From Pisaster brevispinus (taxonomy: Eukaryota > Echinodermata > Asteroidea > Forcipulatida > Asteriidae), in contig JAMKCF010000004.1 of the NCBI GenBank assembly GCA_023634235.1, forward strand, positions 4,629,202 through 4,693,201: a stretch of DNA of 64,000 bases, written 5' to 3'. The position numbers were made by a program, and so were the translations under genes. This document shows, one piece after another, positions 60,717 through 64,000 of this stretch. The notes below the pieces were generated by a model that did not search any database, had not been told where the DNA came from, and was given only the letters and a program-made list of their open reading frames with translations. Within the stretch, counting starts at the first letter, position 1; each line of letters begins with the position of its first letter.

Positions 60717-62329
60717 CTGTGCAATAGCGTACATCCTCTGTAGTGGATAGACTATGCCAGCTTGCAATATGATATCATGTGGTGAATGCACACAGTCAAC
60801 CCTCCTACTGTCTGACTGTTCAAAATATAATCCACTGTGGTATTGAATAAGGGAATAAAGGAGTAGGCAATGCACTCTTAAACGGCTGTTTAAAACCTGT
60901 AAGGGGGGGGGGGGGGTCGTGTGATAAAGGACCGAGCCAAATTATCGCACAACCATGATCCTGCAAGGTTTTAAACGGTCGTGTAAGACTGAGTCACCAC
61001 TCTTTTAATACCATGCATGCCCGTTAAAAACATCCAAAAACCTTTACAAGTTGAGAACAAATCTGACAGTTTAGGCCTTCAGCTCGCGTCGACTCTGCGT
61101 TGAATATCTATCCATGTTGTGCGCAGAGTCTCTACGCACGCAAGTTTGAAAAGTTGCGCGAGCCAACTATGCTCTGCCAACTCAAATTGGGCCATGACAT
61201 TTGCTCGCTCTGCGCAATCATCTGACAGCGCCCTCTTTTGACGCATTTTTTTCTCGGGCCATGTTTAAACACTCCTCACCGTGTTTACATCGCATGTTTA
61301 AACATGGCCATGTGATCTCCTCTCGGCCAACCAGAACGGATGAACTGTCCCAGGTTTCTGGGAATGATGGATCATATAATGTAGGTCCCTGGTTTGAATG
61401 TGTCATGTACCTACCCACATGCACACTTGAAGGATCTGTATTACATGTACTTGTATGTAATGTGTACCATAGAGGAAGCTGTATTCTGTGTCATGCGCTG
61501 AACTGCATTCAGGCCTTCATGTAACAAAAGAAAGATGTTCATTTTCTTTCTAATAAATTTACCCTTGATATTTTTACACACACAGACGTAGGAGAAAAAA
61601 AACACAAAATTTACTGTCTATTTAACATAATGTGTGCTTGTCTTGAACGTTTAGCGCAGGAATTCAGGCTCCTTTAAAAAAAAAAAAGGAGTTTACCATT
61701 TCTTCTTCAAGTCTAGCGGGATTGCCAGATTACCTGCAAGAGCACAGAGTTCCTTCCTCTGTGATCATACAAAGTGAACATTAAGCCGTGAACGCTTCTC
61801 ACACAGAGAGCTTGTTTTCCCCCTAGTGAGATTGATCCCAGGTGAAACTGGAATTGCCTTCCCAGTTTGAGCAGGACTTTCTTGACGCTCAATCATGCAT
61901 CGCCCTGGCGGCTTGGGCTCTCCCATGCATCACGGGGCCTGGCGGGGAGAGAGAGAGAGAGAGGTTGTTCATTACACATTGGTAATGAACGATCTCTTTT
62001 CCATGGAATTATGCAGAGCAATAGTTTATGAGGGTCGGTGTTCATTGCAGAGCAGTGTTAGGCTGTATTACATTTACGTCACAGGAGAAAGCACTCTACG
62101 TACATTTCTGCTGGGTTCCTGGGTATTATAACTTTATTACAAATCTTTTACACACACACACTTGTTATAATGAGATGATGTGTCCCTTCTGTGGTTGCAG
62201 AGATGTCTCACTTTTTTTGCCTTCTTTTTTTGAGGGTCCACTCGTTATTTTGTGTACAGAATGTAAATTATGTACTTTGAAATTGTACAAAGTATTTTAA
62301 AGACATTTTATGTTAAGTTACGTGTGCAC

Positions 62330-62475
62330 GGCTCGATTTCACAAAGAGTTAAGATTGATCTTAACTCCAAACCACTCCTAATTGCTAAGCAAAGTGTGAT
62401 GTCACAATACAAATTACTATGGTAATACTGACAACTCATCTTAAGATGAATCTTAGCGCTTTGTGAAATTGACCC
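62330..62475. mobile_element. R3 foldback (GATTTCACAAAGAG ends)
   Basis: GGCTCGATTTCACAAAGAG left, CTTTGTGAAATTGACCC right, with TTAAGAT/ATCTTAA inner arms. The same type starts at about 33968. Confidence 0.8.
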
Positions 62476-62520
62476 CACATCATACATATAAGGCCCTCTT
62501 TATTGCGCTATTCTTGCTAT

Positions 62521-62703
62521 TTAATCAATCAAATTAAAGCTTTCTGGATGGTAGCCTCAAATGCAGAATACTTTCTCAAGATAATTAATCAAATGAAAGC
62601 TTTCTGGATGATAGCGTAAAATGCAGAATACTTTCTCAAGATAATTAATCGAATGAAAGCTTTCTGGATGATAGCGTAAAAATGCAGAATACTTTCTCAA
62701 GAT
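62521..62703 (+). repeat. 60-bp tandem repeat, 3 copies
   Basis: Units contain AAAGCTTTCTGGATG and GCAGAATACTTTCTCAAGAT; copies 2 and 3 are nearly identical, copy 1 more diverged. Confidence 0.92.
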
Positions 62704-64000
62704 ACATTGTGGTATTTTCCCAGATAATTTGATTTAATTTAGATATTAAGTTAATTTATATGCGCCTGAAGCATTAATGAAGTACAGATGAATTGAATTG
62801 CTCTGGGAGCTTTTTGTCTGTGAAGGTGAACGGTTTTCAGCACTTTTCTTGACAGCCATTTTGCCCAGATGAACAATGCAGATGTCATAGAAAATGGCGA
62901 TTCGAGGCGTACATCGTAGCCTCGGTTGGCTCGCTCGCTGGAAATCAGCTGTTTTGATTAGGGAAGCATTTCCTGCCACAATAGCAGTGTAGACCCTTGC
63001 TCCTTGGGCCAAGGAAGAGGCCTAGTAGTAGGCCACTAGACAGCAAGGGGCCTGGCACACATCCCACTGCCGTGGACCACAGCTCTCTGCAAAATGCACC
63101 ACAGACTGCCCCTAGGGGGCCCCCAGCTGTACACTAAGTCTGCTGATTGTGGACTGGTTCAGTGCTTTAAAATGAGGTCAATTTAATAATAACGAGGGAG
63201 ATTCGCAGAGAGAGAAAAAAAAGAGCCATTTTGTTGTTGGCATTGGCAGGTAATGAGCAAAGTTTCATAGTGGTTTACATTTGGGGGGGGGGGGCAAGTT
63301 GTTGACTGGAAAGCTGACGTTTCACTGTCTTGTGTTGCTCTGATCACAGGTACACCTGGGATTTTTCTTTTAATACCGACTTAAAAAAAAAAAGAATCAT
63401 TCAAAAATTAGTTACATTTTTTATTCGACCATAAAAATAGTAGTTTGTCAAATACAACCGATGAATCGCTGCCACTTGGGGGGAAAAATCCACAAGACTG
63501 CTCAAAATAATTACTGGAACACAATTTGTTTTACAAGAGCTGCTTTATGAAACAGAGACAAAATTATTTGTAAATTTGAGCGGTGTAAGATTGATTGTTT
63601 GTAGATAAGATTAATTGTAGAGATTGGTGAATGAAACACCCCCTCCTGAATCAAAATGTGTTTGGGAAAAAACGGAGACTGTTGGATTTGTCCTGTCGGA
63701 GGTTTTTCTGACCGATAACACTGGTCTAAATTCTGTGGCTAAACATAAAACATGCACATGTACCTAGGGTCGTATGTGTGCATTGATTTGGGCCTGACGT
63801 TATATTATAAATGGTCACTAACACTAAATGCACTGACTGCACACGAATCAGATTCACAGAGTTCCAGACTACCTTTTCCGGGAGTGAGTTGTCAAAAATA
63901 AAACTGTAGGATCACCCATTCAGGGGGGAAAAGGTTGAAAATCCTGTGGAGGCCAGACTGGATCGTGCAGTCACAGTGGTGTCCTTTGTTTGAACTCCCC

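Larger units (their letters stand above)
60038..64000. other. Region after exon G, no exon recognised
   Basis: R4 subfamily B (60563-60716), polyG 60903-60916, foldback 62330-62475, 60-bp tandem repeat 62521-62703, a decayed CAGGG-MITE-like stretch at 63475-63720. GC-richer blocks 61690-62060 and 62880-63130 are unexplained. Confidence 0.4.

Noticed and set aside
61895..61963. ATG-open segment ending at a GT in phase 0 (MHRPGGLG...)
   Set aside because: The donor (gttgtt) is weak and the end of the frame is a (GA)n tract; not added to the first-exon series.
1..64000. CRISPR arrays, operons or bacterial features
   Set aside because: None seen; introns, SINEs and the gene families are animal.

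Overview
This is AT-rich animal genomic DNA: conserved multi-exon genes with canonical GT/AG introns, set among many short interspersed repeats. The gene content (ZNF277, TMEM167B and NOPCHAP1 orthologues) and the repeat types (tRNA-derived SINEs ending in a 'GCGCTATATAAG...ATT-repeat' tail, and many foldback/MITE elements with ends such as GGGCCCAATTTCATAGAGC or TTTGTGAAATTGACCC) suggest a marine deuterostome invertebrate. An echinoderm, perhaps a sea star, is my best guess. The taxon is inferred from style, not proven.

Left part (about 1-12.7 kb): a complete-looking ZNF277 orthologue on the plus strand. Its eight coding exons add up to an exact 437-codon frame with five C2H2 fingers. The 3' end of the last exon lies in a four-copy tandem array of about 145 bp, and each copy repeats the codons for the C-terminus. 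Introns carry SINEs, a CAGGG-ended MITE family, a TTAA-flanked MITE and a decayed LINE reverse transcriptase.

Middle part (16.1-21.9 kb): two head-to-head housekeeping genes share one short promoter. TMEM167B (kish-B) is on the minus strand in three small exons. NOPCHAP1 (C12orf45-like, box C/D snoRNP assembly factor) is on the plus strand in four exons. Start codons are separated by 323 bp. Intron 1 of NOPCHAP1 holds a dense cluster of hairpins.

Right part (25.8-64 kb): no complete gene. At least six short plus-strand segments each have an ATG, an open frame and a 5' splice donor, and all stop in phase 0: 25924, 28419, 29580, 46867, 49973 and 60011, with a weaker one at 39131. Several have promoter signals just upstream (TATA boxes, a YY1-type motif at the start codon, CCAAT, GA tracts). 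The simplest reading is one large gene with many alternative promoters and first exons that splice to a shared exon beyond the window. The gene could not be identified from its divergent N-termini. The DNA between these exons is intronic and repeat-rich.

The repeat landscape is informative. Two MITE families (CAGGGCTCGAATTTG; CAGGCCTTGC/GCAAGCCCTG) show 5-bp target-site duplications. A third (CAGGCATGCAACT) shows 5-6 bp. One copy is nested inside another repeat.
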